From NCBI RefSeq assembly GCF_036320965.1, contig NC_092234.1, positions 36,493,703 through 36,557,702 of the forward strand: DNA of 64,000 bases, in the 5' to 3' direction. This document shows, piece after piece, positions 44,896 through 54,110 of the stretch (within the stretch, counting starts at the first letter, position 1; every line of letters starts with the position of its first letter). The position numbers and the translations under genes are program-made. Source of the DNA: Panulirus ornatus. Lineage: Eukaryota; Arthropoda; Malacostraca; Decapoda; Palinuridae. The notes under the pieces are model-generated. The model searched no databases. It was not told where the DNA came from and saw nothing but the letters and a program-made list of their open reading frames with translations.

Positions 44896-44967
<72 letters not shown>
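44896..44967. repeat. (TA)n microsatellite
   Basis: TA tract of about 72 bp between the 5' side of copy 8 and the resumed copy 7/9. Confidence 0.97.
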
Positions 44968-44971
<4 letters not shown>

Positions 44972-45517
44972 ATTTTGAGTGATCGGGGCCTGAACATGCA
45001 GGAGGGTGAAAAGTATGCGAGGAATAGAGTGAATTGGAACGATGTGGTATAGCGGGGTCGACGTGCTGTCAATGGATTGAACCAGGACATGTGAAGCGTC
45101 TGGGGTAAACCATGGAAAACTCTGAGGGGGCCTGGATGTGGAAAGGGAGCTGTGGTTTCGGTGCATTATTACATGACAGCTAGAGACTGAGTGTGAACGA
45201 ATGGGGCCTTTGTTGTCTTTTCATATCGCTACCTCGCACACATGAGAGGGGAGGGGGTTGCTGTTCCATGTGTGGCGAGGTGGCGATAGGAATAAATAAA
45301 GGCAGACAGTATGAATTATGTACATGTGTATATATGTATATGTCTGTGTGTGTATATATATGTATACATTGAGATGTATAGGTATGTATATTTGCGTGTG
45401 TGGACGTGTATGTATATACATGTGTATATGTGTACGTGGGTGGGTTGGGCCATTCTTTCGTCTGTTTCCTTGCGCTACCTCGCTAACGCGGGAGACAGCG
45501 ACAAAGCAAAATAAAAA

Positions 45518-45518
<1 letters not shown>
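44968..45518 (+). mobile_element. LINE-A copy 9: C-terminal end and 3' UTR (continuation of copy 7)
   Basis: Starts in the KKIL.DRGLNMQEGE codons and runs through the 3' UTR. This contains GCTACCTCGC (45,228), an AATAAAGGCAG polyadenylation-like signal (45,294-45,304) and TG/TA-rich sequence, then the terminal GCGCTACCTCGCTAACGCGG with GAGACAGCGACAAAGC. It ends in an A-rich tail and (TA)n. Confidence 0.88.

Positions 45519-45560
<42 letters not shown>
45519..45560. repeat. (TA)n shared by two LINE-A tails
   Basis: TA tract between the tail of plus-strand copy 9 and the T-run (45561-45582) that is the reversed tail of the minus-strand copy 10. The two elements are tail to tail. Confidence 0.95.
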
Positions 45561-45577
<17 letters not shown>

Positions 45578-45773
45578 TTTTTTTATACTTTGTCGCTGTC
45601 TCCCGCGTTTGCGAGGTAGCGCAAGGAAACAGACGAAAGAAATGGCCCAACCCCCCCCCCCCCATACACATGTACATACACACGTCCACACACGCAAATA
45701 TACATACCTACACAGCTTTCCATGGTTTACCCCAGACGCTTCACATGCCTTGCTTCAATCCACTGACAGCACG

Positions 45774-46331
45774 TCAACCCCTGTATACCACATGACTCCA
45801 ATTCACTCTATTTCTTGCCCTCCTTTCACCCTCCTGCATGTTCAGGCCCCGATCACACAAAATCTTTTTCACTCCATCTTTCCACCTCCAATTTGGTCTC
45901 CCTCTTCTCCTCGTTCCCTCCACCTCCGACACATATATCCTCTTGGTCAATCTCTCCTCACTCATTCTCTCCATGTGCCCAAACCATTTCAAAACACCCT
46001 CTTCTGCTCTCTCAACCACGCTCTTTTTATTTCCACACATCTCTCTCACCCTTACGTTACTTACTCGATCAAACCACCTCACACCACACATTGTCCTCAA
46101 ACATCTCATTTCCAGCACATCCATCCTCCTGCGCACATCTCTATCCATAGCCCACGCCTCGCAACCATACAACATTGTTGGAACCACTATTCCCTCAAAC
46201 ATACCCATTTTTGCTTTCCGAGATAATGTTCTCGACTTCCACACATTTTTCAAGGCTCCCAAAATTTTCGCCCCCTCCCCCACCCTATGATCCACTTCCG
46301 CTTCCATGGTTCCATCCGCTGACAGATCCAC
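45774..46331 (-). pseudogene. LINE-A C-terminal domain fragment (sense part of copy 10/11)
   Basis: A 185-codon minus-strand frame: DLSADGTMEAEVDHRVGEGA, SRTLSRKAKMGMFEGIVVPT, LYGCEAWAMDRDVRRRMDVL, WFGHMERMSEERLTKRIYVS, NWRWKDGVKKILCDRGLNMQ and VNWSHVVYRG. Open to the normal C-terminal end of the element's protein, close to copy 13. It is cut from its RT by the inversion breakpoint at 46,343. Confidence 0.9.
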
Positions 46332-46344
46332 TCCCAGATATCTG

Positions 46345-47115
46345 GGTTTTCAGAAAAGAGGAGTGAATGTTGGGGTGAAGAAGGTGGTGAGAGTAAGTGA
46401 GCTTGGGAAGGAGACCTGTGTGGGGAAGTACCAGGAGAGACTGTGTACAGAATGGAAAAAGGTGAGAACAATGGAAGTAAGGGGAGTGGGGGAGGAATGG
46501 GATGTATTTAGGGAATCAGTGATGGATTGCGCAAAAGATGCTTGTGGCATGAGAAGAGTGGGAGGTGGGCTGTTTAGAAAGGGTAGTGAGTGGTGGGATG
46601 AAGAAGTAAGAGTATTAGTGAAAGAGAAGAGAGAGGCATTTGGACGATTTTTGCAGGGAAAAAATGCAATTGAGTGGGAGAAGTATAAAAGAAAGAGACA
46701 GGAGGTCAAGAGAAAGGTGCAAGAGGTGAAAAAAAGGGCAAATGAGAGTTGGGGTGAGAGACTATCAGTAAATTTTAGGGAGAATAAAAAGATGTTCTGG
46801 AAGGAGGTAAATAGGGTGCGTAAGACAAGGGAGCAAATGGGAACTTCAGTGAAGGGCGTAAATGGGGAGGTGATAACAAGTAGCGGTGATGTGAGAAGGA
46901 GATGGAATGAGTATTTTGAAGGTTTGTTGAATGTGTCTGATGACAGAGTGGCAGATATAGGGTGTTTTGGTCGAGGTGGTGTGCAAAGTGAGAGGGTTAG
47001 GGAAAATGATTTGGTAAACAGAGAAGAGGTAGTAAAAGCTTTGCGGAAGATGAAAGCCGGCAAGGCAGCAGGTTTGGATGGTATTGCAGTGGAATTTATT
47101 AAGAAAGGGGGGTGA
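46345..47115 (+). pseudogene. LINE-A linker and first RT block (inverted part)
   Basis: The open frame extends upstream to 46306 only through antisense sequence; the LINE part starts at 46345. It encodes the linker GFQKRGVNVGVKKVVRVSEL, WDVFRESVMDCAKDACGMRR, WWDEEVRVLVKEKREAFGRF, MGTSVKGVNGEVITSSGDVR, and then NREEVVKALRKMKAGKAAGL up to FIKKGG. It ends in a G-run (47,105-47,111) where a one-base change shifts the frame to the downstream RT frame. Confidence 0.88.
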
Positions 47116-47995
47116 CTGTATTGTTGACTGGTTGGTAAGGTTATTTAATGTATGTATGACTCATGGTGAGGTGCCTGAGGATTGGCGGAATGCGTGCATA
47201 GTGCCATTGTACAAAGGCAAAGGGGATAAGAGTGAGTGCTCAAATTACAGAGGTATAAGTTTGTTGAGTATTCCTGGTAAATTATATGGGAGGGTATTGA
47301 TTGAGAGGGTGAAGGCATGTACAGAGCATCAGATTGGGGAAGAGCAGTGCGGTTTCAGAAGTGGTAGAGGATGTGTGGATCAGGTGTTTGCTTTGAAGAA
47401 TGTATGTGAGAAATACTTAGAAAAGCAAATGGATTTGTATGTAGCATTTATGGATCTGGAGAAGGCATATGATAGAGTTGATAGAGATGCTCTGTGGAAG
47501 GTATTAAGAATATATGGTGTGGGAGGCAAGTTGTTAGAAGCAGTGAAAAGTTTTTATCGAGGATGTAAGGCATGTGTACGTGTAGGAAGAGAGGAAAGTG
47601 ATTGGTTCTCAGTGAATGTAGGTTTGCGGCAGGGGTGTGTGATGTCTCCATGGTTGTTTAATTTGTTTATGGATGGGGTTGTAAGGGAGGTAAATGCAAG
47701 AGTCCTGGAAAGAGGGGCAAGTATGAAGTCTGTTGGGGATGAGAGAGCTTGGGAAGTGAGTCAGTTGTTGTTCGCTGATGATACAGCGCTGGTGGCTGAT
47801 TCATGTGAGAAACTGCAGAAGCTGGTGACTGAGTTTGGTAAAGTGTGTGGAAGAAGAAAGTTGAGAGTAAATGTGAATAAGAGCAAGGTTATTAGGTACA
47901 GTAGGGGTGAGGGTCAAGTCAATTGGGAGGTGAGTTTGAATGGAGAAAAACTGGAGGAAGTGAAGTGTTTTAGATATATATACATATACACATAA
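47078..47995 (+). pseudogene. LINE-A reverse transcriptase (inverted part)
   Basis: A 305-codon frame. After about 12 out-of-frame codons it continues GGDCIVDWLVRLFNVCMTHG and covers all RT blocks: YKGKGDKSECSNYRGISLLS, FMDLEKAYDR, LRQGCVMSPWLF, FADDTALVA, NKSKVIRYSRGEGQ, NGEKLEEVKCFRY. It then runs into TA-rich flank at the inversion end. The catalytic aspartates are intact. Compared with copy 6 I count only four residue differences from DCI onward, so both copies are recent. Confidence 0.9.
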
Positions 47996-48000
47996 ATATG

Positions 48001-49076
48001 AGTTGTAGAGATGCTCTGTGGACGGTATTAAGAATGGATGGTGAGGGAGGCAAGTTGTTAGAAGCAGTGAAAAGTTTTTATCGAGGATGTAAGGTATGTG
48101 TACGTGTAGGAAGAGAGGGAAGTGATTAGTTCTCAGTGAATGTTGGTTTGCGGCAGGGGTGCGTGATGTCTCCATGGTTGTTTAATTTGTTTATGAATGG
48201 GGTTGTTAGGGAGGTGAATTCAAGAGTTTTCGAAAGAGGGGCAAGGATGCAGTCTGTTGGGGATGTGAGAGCTTGGGAAGTAAGTCAGTTGTTGTTCGCT
48301 GATGATACAGCGCTGGTGGCTGATTCGGGTGAGAAACTGCAGAAGCTGGTGACTGAGTTTGGTAAAGTGTGTGAAAGAAGAAAGCTGAGATGTAAATGTG
48401 AATAAGAGCAAGGTATTTAGGTACAGTAGGGTTGAGGGACAAGTCAATTGGGAGGTAAGTTTGAATGGAGAAAAACTGGAGGAAGTGAAGTGTTTTAGAT
48501 ATCTGGGAGTGGATTTGGCAGCGGATGGTACCATGGAAGCGGAAGTGAATCATGGGGTGGGGGGAGGGGGCGAGAGTTATGGGAGCGTTGAAAAACGTGT
48601 GGAAGTCGAAAACGTTATCTTGGAAAGCAAAAATGGGTATGTTTGAAGGAATAGTGGTTCCAACAATGATATATGGTTGCGAGGCGTAGGCTATAGATAA
48701 GAGTTGTGCGGAGGAGGGTGGATGTGCGGGAAATGAGATGTTTGAGGACAATAGTGTGGAGTGAGGTGGTTTGATCGAGTAGGTAGTGAAAGGGTAAGAG
48801 AGAGGTGTGGGGGGGGGAGGGGGTTGTCAATTTCGTGTGTAGCGGGGTGGCGACGGGAATGAATAAAGGCAGCAAGTATGAATTATGAGCATGTGTATAT
48901 ATGTATATGTCTTTGTATGTATATATATGTATATGTTGAAATGTATAGGTATGTATATGTGCGTGTGTGGACGTGTATTTATATACATGTATATGTGGGT
49001 GGTTTGGGCCATTTCTTTCCTCTGTTTCCATGTGCCACCTCACTAACGCGGGAGCAAACGACAAAGTATAATAAAT

Positions 49077-49080
<4 letters not shown>
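48001..49080 (+). mobile_element. LINE-A copy 12: 5'-truncated with internal deletion
   Basis: Begins at the RDALWKVLRIYGV codons, covers the RT B and C blocks (frames 48136-48405 and 48398-48646, joined by a one-base shift at 48,392) and part of the C-terminal domain. It then jumps near 48,812 from GAGGTGTGG into the 3' UTR, deleting several hundred bp. An AATAAAGGCAG signal is at 48,861-48,871. The terminal motif is mutated (CCACCTCACTAACGCGGGAG). Ends in (TA)n. Confidence 0.87.
48136..48405 (+). pseudogene. LINE-A RT fragment (copy 12)
   Basis: A 90-codon frame starting in NVGLRQGCVMSPWLFNLFMN (block B) and including VSQLLFADDTALVADSGEKL (block C, intact aspartates). It ends at a one-base insertion after CERRKLR; the protein continues in the frame 48398-48646 (NKSKVFRYSRVEGQ… to RYLGVDLAADGTMEAEVNHG). 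Confidence 0.87.

Positions 49081-49154
<74 letters not shown>
49081..49154. repeat. (TA)n microsatellite
   Basis: TA tract between the 3' tail of copy 12 and the truncated 5' end of copy 13. Confidence 0.97.
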
Positions 49155-49160
<6 letters not shown>

Positions 49161-49281
49161 AAGGCAAAGGGGATAAGAGTGAGTGCTCAAATTACAGAGG
49201 TATAAGTTTGTTGAGTATTCCTGGTAAATTATATGGGGAGGGTATTGATTGAGAGGGTGAAGGCATGTACAGAGCATCAGA

Positions 49282-49689
49282 TTGGGGAAGAGCAGTGTGG
49301 TTTCAGTAAGTGGTAGAGGATGTGTGGATCAGGTGTTTGCTTTGAAGAATGTATGTGAGAAATACTTAGAAAAGCAAATGGATTTGTATGTAGCATTTAT
49401 GGATCTGGAGAAGGCATATGATAGAGTTGATAGAGATGCTCTGTGGAAGGTATTAAGAATATATGGTGTGGGAGGCAAGTTGTTAGAAGCAGTGAAAAGT
49501 TTTTATCGAGGATGTAAGGCATGTGTACGTGCAGGAAGAGAGGAAAGTGATTGGTTCTCAGTGAATGTAGGTTTGCGGCAGGGGTGCGTGATGTCTCCAT
49601 GGTTGTTTAATTTGTTTATGGATGGGGTTGTTAGGGAGGTGAATGCAAGTTTTGGAAAGAGGAGCAAGTATGAAGTCTGTTGTGGATGA
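49282..49689 (+). pseudogene. LINE-A RT, first half (copy 13)
   Basis: A 135-codon frame. After a short out-of-frame start (a one-base insertion near 49,306 in FRSGRG), it reads GRGCVDQVFALKNVCEKYLE, VAFMDLEKAYDRVDRDALWK, GLRQGCVMSPWLFNLFMDGV. It ends shortly after VREVNA because of a small deletion near 49,650; the frame then moves to 49643-50485. Confidence 0.88.
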
Positions 49690-50485
49690 GAGAGCTTGGG
49701 AAGTGAGTCAGTTGTTGTTCGCTGATGATACAGCGCTGGTGGCTGATTCATGTGAGAAACTGCAGAAGCTGGTGACTGAGTTTGGTAAAGTGTGTGAAAG
49801 AAGAAAGTTAAGAGTAAATGTGAATAAGAGCAAGGTTATTAGGTACAGTAGGGTTGAGGGTCAAGTCAATTGGGAAGTAAGTTTGAATGGAGAAAAACTG
49901 GAGGAAGTAAAGTGTTTTAGATATCTGGGAGTGGATCTGGCAGCGGATGGAACCATGGAAGCGGAAGTGAATCATAGGGTGGGGGAGGGGGCGAAAATCC
50001 TGGGAGCCTTGAAGAATGTGTGGAAGTCGAGAACATTATCTCGGAAAGCAAAAATGAGTATGTTTGAAGGAATAGTGATTCCAACAATGTTGTATGGTTG
50101 CGAGGCGTGGGCTATGGATAGAGTTGTGCGCAGGAGGGTGGATGTGCTGGAAATGAGATGTTTGAGGACAATGTGTGGAGTGAGGTGGTTTGATCGAGTA
50201 AGTAATGTAAGGGTAAGAGGGATGTGTGGAAATAAAAAGAGCGTGGTTGAGAGATCAGAAGAGGGTGTTTTGAAATGGTTTGGGCACATGGAGAGAATAA
50301 GTGAGGAAAGATTGACCAAGAGGATATATGTGTCGGAGGTGGAGGGAACGAGAAGTGGGAGACCAAATTGGAGGTGGAAAGATGGAGTGAAAAAGATTTT
50401 GTGTGATCGGGGCCTGAACATGCAAGAGGGTGAAAGGAGGGCAAGGAAGAGAGTGAATTGGATCGATGTGGTATACCGGGGTTGA
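49643..50485 (+). pseudogene. LINE-A RT second half and C-terminal domain (copy 13)
   Basis: A 280-codon frame. VLERGASMKSVVDERAWEVS and LLFADDTALVADSCEKLQKL give the catalytic aspartates; RYLGVDLAADGTMEAEVNHR, LYGCEAWAMDRVVRRRVDVL, CLRTMCGVRWFDRVSNVRVR, WFGHMERISEERLTKRIYVS and GRPNWRWKDGVKKILCDRGL follow, ending VNWIDVVYRG at a TGA (50,483-50,485). A two-codon deletion changes GTRRRGRP to GTRSGRP. It shows the natural C-terminal end of the element's protein. Confidence 0.9.
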
Positions 50486-50935
50486 CGTGCTGTCAGTGGA
50501 TTGAATCAGGGGATGTGAAGCGTCTGGGGTAATCCATGGAAAGTTGTGTGGGGCCTGGATGTGGAAAGGGAGCTGTGGTTTCGGGTATTATTGCATGACA
50601 GCTAGAGACTGAGTGTGAACGAATGGGGCCTTTGTTGTCTTTTCCTAGTGCTACCTCGCACACATGAGGGGGGAGGGGGATGGTATTCCATGTGTGGCGA
50701 GGTGGCGATGGGAATGAATAAAGGCAGACAGTGTGAATTGTGTGCATGGGTATATATGTGTGTGTCTGTGTGTGTGTATATATGTGTACATTGAGATGTA
50801 TAGGTATGTATATTTGCGTGTGTGGACCTGTATGTATATACATTGTGTATGGGGGTGGGCTGGGCCATTTCTTTCGTCTGTTTCCTTGCGCTACCTCGCA
50901 AACGCGGGAGACAGCGACAAAGCAAAATAAATGAA

Positions 50936-50938
<3 letters not shown>

Positions 50939-50993
<55 letters not shown>
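50939..50993. repeat. (TA)n microsatellite, tail of copy 13
   Basis: TA tract of about 55 bp between the LINE-A tail and the end of a minus-strand SINE. Confidence 0.97.
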
Positions 50994-50997
<4 letters not shown>

Positions 50998-51075
50998 AAA
51001 CCTCCAACTGCCAGGATTGAACCCGGGACCCTTGTGCAACAGGCGGGAGCGCTACCGCTAGGCTACGATCGCCCC
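50994..51075 (-). mobile_element. tRNA-derived SINE head, copy 1
   Basis: On the minus strand: A-box-like TAGCCTAGCGGTAGCGC (from 51,066) and B box GGTTCAATCC (51,023-51,014), about 40 bp apart, followed by a short body ending at the (TA)n. tRNA-like, but with no convincing complete cloverleaf. Confidence 0.8.
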
Positions 51076-51266
51076 AATAGGGAAATGACTATTCGAATAC
51101 TATGTACTCGAATACCCTTCGTCTCATGTTGGTGAGCAACGGGGTCTACACCGGTCATTTCCCATCAGGCTTACACAGCGAGCAGATAGCATTTTACCGA
51201 ACCTAACTGTACAACGCGGAGGTATATGATTATGAACAAAGTGCATACAAACGCGCATCTCCTAGA
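51076..51266. other. Spacer between two SINE heads
   Basis: About 190 bp without coding sense; contains an imperfect repeat ATTCGAATACTATGTACTCG. Could be the body of a composite SINE. Confidence 0.4.
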
Positions 51267-51350
51267 ACATACAAACCTCCAACAGCCAGGATCGGACCCG
51301 GGACCCCTGTGCAACAGGCGGGAGCGCTACCGCTAGGCTATGATCGCAGT
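51267..51350 (-). mobile_element. tRNA-derived SINE head, copy 2
   Basis: Same sequence as copy 1 shifted by exactly 275 bp, with few changes: B box GGTCCGATCC (51,298-51,289) and A-box-like TAGCCTAGCGG (51,340-51,330). The sequence GCGCTCCCGC recurs inverted at 51,353-51,362, just outside. Confidence 0.8.
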
Positions 51351-51414
51351 AGCGCTCCCGCAGGAGTTGGGTTATACTACATGCGAGTACATCTCACCCG
51401 TGATGGGCGTGATT

Positions 51415-53065
51415 ACCCCTGACTGGTACCGCCTACAGTCTGGCCCCCGTGGGTGGGTGGGTGAGGAGTGGGAGGGCCTCAGGATGGGGAGGCTAAGTGG
51501 GTAGATGAGGAATGGGGAGTAGTTTTCGGATTTAGGAGTACAAATGGGGGATTGGGGGAGTGGTAAATAGCTCAATATGGGGAGGCCAGAGGACGTGTGG
51601 GGCATGGGTAGCAGCTCAATATGGAGAGCCCAAATGGGTGAGTGGGAGTAGTCCAGCATGGAGGGGACAGGTGGGTGGGTGCACCATGATGACGTATTGT
51701 TTCCCTTGACCGCCACACACATGTACCTTACTGTTGTGGGAGCGGCTCGGTATGGGGAGGCTAGGTGGGTGAATGGGAACTGGGGAGGCCAAGCGAATGG
51801 GTGGCCACTGGGGAGAGAAGGTAAGTGGGTGGGTGGAGACTGAGGACGGCAGGTGAGCGGGCGGGCGGGCGGACGCAGACTTTGCAGAGCGATAGAAGGT
51901 TTGAAGGGTGGGCCCTGGGGTGGGTGGTTGGGTGGGTGGGTGGGTACTGAATAGCAAGAGAAGATTAGGGAAGACGGGGAGGGATGGGAGAGGGGGCAGA
52001 TGGGTGTGTGAGGAGTGGGGAGGACGCGTGTGTGGAGGGGGACGAAGAACGGTAGATTTTTGGGGAGGAAATTGGGGAGGTCAGGTGTGTGGGTGGAGAC
52101 TGGGGAGGCAAAGTGGGTGCGGACAGAGGATGCTAGGTGGGTGGGTGGGTGGGATGGGAATGAGGAAGCCAAGTGGGTGGATTGGACTGAGGAGACCAAG
52201 TGGGTGGGTAGGGACTGAGGAGGCCAGGTAAGTGGGTGGGCTGCCGGGGAATGGGGAGCCCCGGTGGGTGTATGGATGGTTGAGTGGGTGGAGACTGGTG
52301 AGCACAGGTGGGTGGGTTTGTAAACTGGGACCGAGGAGGTCAGGTGGGTAGATGGGTGGGTACAGGGCAGGTCAGAGGGTGGGCAGGTAATGACTGGGAA
52401 GGCTAGGTGGGTGGATGGTGGGGAGTGGGGAGCCTATGTGATCAGGTGTACTGTTGGGGACAGGGAGGCCATGAGGTCAGGTGGGTTGGCGTGGAAAGAG
52501 GAGGCTAGTGGGTGGATGGGGACACGGAAGGGTAGGTGGGTGAATAAAGGGGAGGTCACTGGGTGGGTGGGTGATGAATGGGAAATCCAGGTGGGCGGAC
52601 AGTTGGGGTGAGGAGGCCAGGAGAGTAGGTGTGTTGGTGGGGACAGAAGAGGATAGGTTGACAATGGAGGCCAGTGGGTGGGTGAGGAAATGGAAGCCAG
52701 GTGGGTGGGTGGGTTGGTGGGGACCGGGAAAGCCAGGTGGGAGTGTGAACGGGGGAGGTCAGGTGGGCGGGCTGGTGGGGACAAGGAATGCCAGATGGAT
52801 GGGTGAGTGGGTGGGAATGGGGGGCAGGTGGGTTGGTGGGGACGGGGGGACACGTGGATGGGTGGGGGTGAGGACAAAGGGTAGGAGGGGATAGGGGAAA
52901 GGATAGGTGGGCGGATAGGGGCAGGGGAGACCAGGTGGGTGGAGGGATGGGTTGGACCGGCGGAGGTGGGTAGGTGGGGACATAGGAGGCCAGGTGGGTG
53001 GGTGGGTGGGTGGTTGGGTGATTTAGGACCCGTGGGTGGGTGGGTGGGTGGGTGGAAGCAACAGC
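51415..53065. repeat. G-rich degenerate minisatellite (GGGTGGGTGGG blocks)
   Basis: About 1.65 kb of loosely periodic GGGGAGGCCAGGTGGGTGGG-type units with variable spacing. Pure (GGGT)n/(TGGG)n stretches occur at 51,920-51,945, 52,135-52,152, 52,988-53,012 and 53,032-53,055. Minus-strand frames of up to 275 codons are proline/threonine/histidine-rich translations of the repeat; plus-strand frames are Gly/Trp-rich. Not treated as genes. Confidence 0.88.
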
Positions 53066-53806
53066 GGCAGGGAGGGAACTCGCCATACATGTTCTCTGGG
53101 TCAGGGTGAGCGGCTGGTGGGGCCACAGGCCGGCCCATCTCCCTCTTCCTGTTCCTCTACCGTTGTTCTCCTGTTTCTCTACCGTTGTTCTCCTGTTTCC
53201 CGTAGGGTTACGTCGCCACAGGTGTTGTGGCAGCTCTGTGTTTCATCTCTGGACGAAGTTAAGGAGTTACACAAATAATTTTCCCCTTCGCGAAACATTT
53301 TGGCTCTTCCGCGACCGTGTGTAGGCGGGCGAGACAAGAGTGCGCGTCTGTCAGCGGTGAGGCTAGACCAGCCATCAGGCCTAATGACAGAATGCGCTGG
53401 TTATCTACGTCAGTAGAGGTGGTTGATTCAATGGACGTCGTTAACCACAACCAGTGGCTCCTTAGGCCAGGCTGGTCAGGTAAAGCCACATCAGGGTAGA
53501 GTGTCTCACCTCCTGCACTTACACACAACAGCTTTCTCGTGTTTTTTTTCCCTCCCTTGGGTAAATTACAGTGTTGCGTGATGGTAGTGACCTTCCCTGG
53601 CAGAGTTGAGCAGCCCTGGCTCCCTCGTGAAGGCCGTCCTCGTGGTGGCTATCTATAGGTTGTTGTTGTTAAGCGTCCAGTGTTGTCCTGGCGGGGGGGA
53701 TGAAGGAGGCGACCGAGGTGTACCTGGATGTGTTACGTGACTTATTATGAGGCGGGGAAGACACTTGTCTTGGCGAGGTCTGGCGTTAAGCTTGGTAAGG
53801 AACAGA
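53066..53806. other. No gene recognised
   Basis: Unique sequence containing an imperfect hairpin (53,373-53,474). Confidence 0.5.
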
Positions 53807-53885
53807 CCTGCTGAGGAACGGCCTATATCTTGCTGAGGAATGGCCTATATCTTGCTGAGGAATGGCCTATATCTTGCTGAAGTAT
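53807..53885. repeat. 22-bp tandem repeat, about 3 copies
   Basis: TTGCTGAGGAATGGCCTATA starts at 53830, 53852 and 53874. Degenerate versions (CTGTATCTTG, AGGAATAG) extend to about 54,030. Confidence 0.9.
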
Positions 53886-54026
53886 AGGCCTACAATTTGT
53901 ATACAAATGGACAGTATTTTACTGAAGAATGTACTGTATCTAGGAATAGGTCTGTATCTTGCGGAGGAATAGGTCTGTATCTCGACAAGGAATGAATCAT
54001 ATCTTGCTTAGAAATGGACTGTCTTA

Positions 54027-54110
54027 CTGAGAAATGGGCCTATACCTTGCACAGGACTGGGCCTATACCTTGCACAGGACTGGGCCTATACCTTGCACAG
54101 GACTGGGACC
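54027..54110. repeat. 23-bp tandem repeat, 3 copies
   Basis: GGGCCTATACCTTGCACAGG repeated three times; a change of unit from the preceding 22-bp array. Confidence 0.9.

Larger units (their letters stand above)
45561..47977 (-). mobile_element. LINE-A copy 10/11: one insertion with a 5' inversion
   Basis: 45,561-46,343 is minus-strand LINE-A from the AGATATCTGGG codons (RYLGVD) to the 3' tail. 46,345-47,977 is plus-strand LINE-A from the linker (GGTTTTCAGAAAAG) to …TTTTAGATAT. The element position at which one part stops (AGATAT) is where the other begins, with a 6-base overlap. Read on the minus strand this is an inverted 5' segment followed by a sense 3' segment, the classical twin-priming product. 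The inverted segment ends against TA-rich flank (ATATACATATACAC). Confidence 0.8.
49155..50938 (+). mobile_element. LINE-A copy 13: RT to 3' terminus
   Basis: 5'-truncated copy starting at the LYKGKGDKSE codons directly against (TA)n, complete to the 3' tail. Frames 49282-49689 and 49643-50485 carry most of the protein. The 3' UTR (50,486-50,938) contains GCTACCTCGC twice (50,651 and 50,890), AATAAAGGCAG at 50,717-50,727, and a terminal GCGGGAGACAGCGACAAAGC followed by an A-rich tail and (TA)n. This is the best reference for the family's 3' end. Confidence 0.9.

Noticed and set aside
46306..46344. N-terminal extension of the 269-codon frame before the LINE-A linker
   Set aside because: These codons are antisense sequence of the sense part of the same inverted insertion; the real LINE reading starts at 46,345.
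51372..53138. Proline/threonine-rich frames of 176-275 codons
   Set aside because: Low-complexity translation of a G-rich degenerate repeat; frames overlap each other and the opposite strand.
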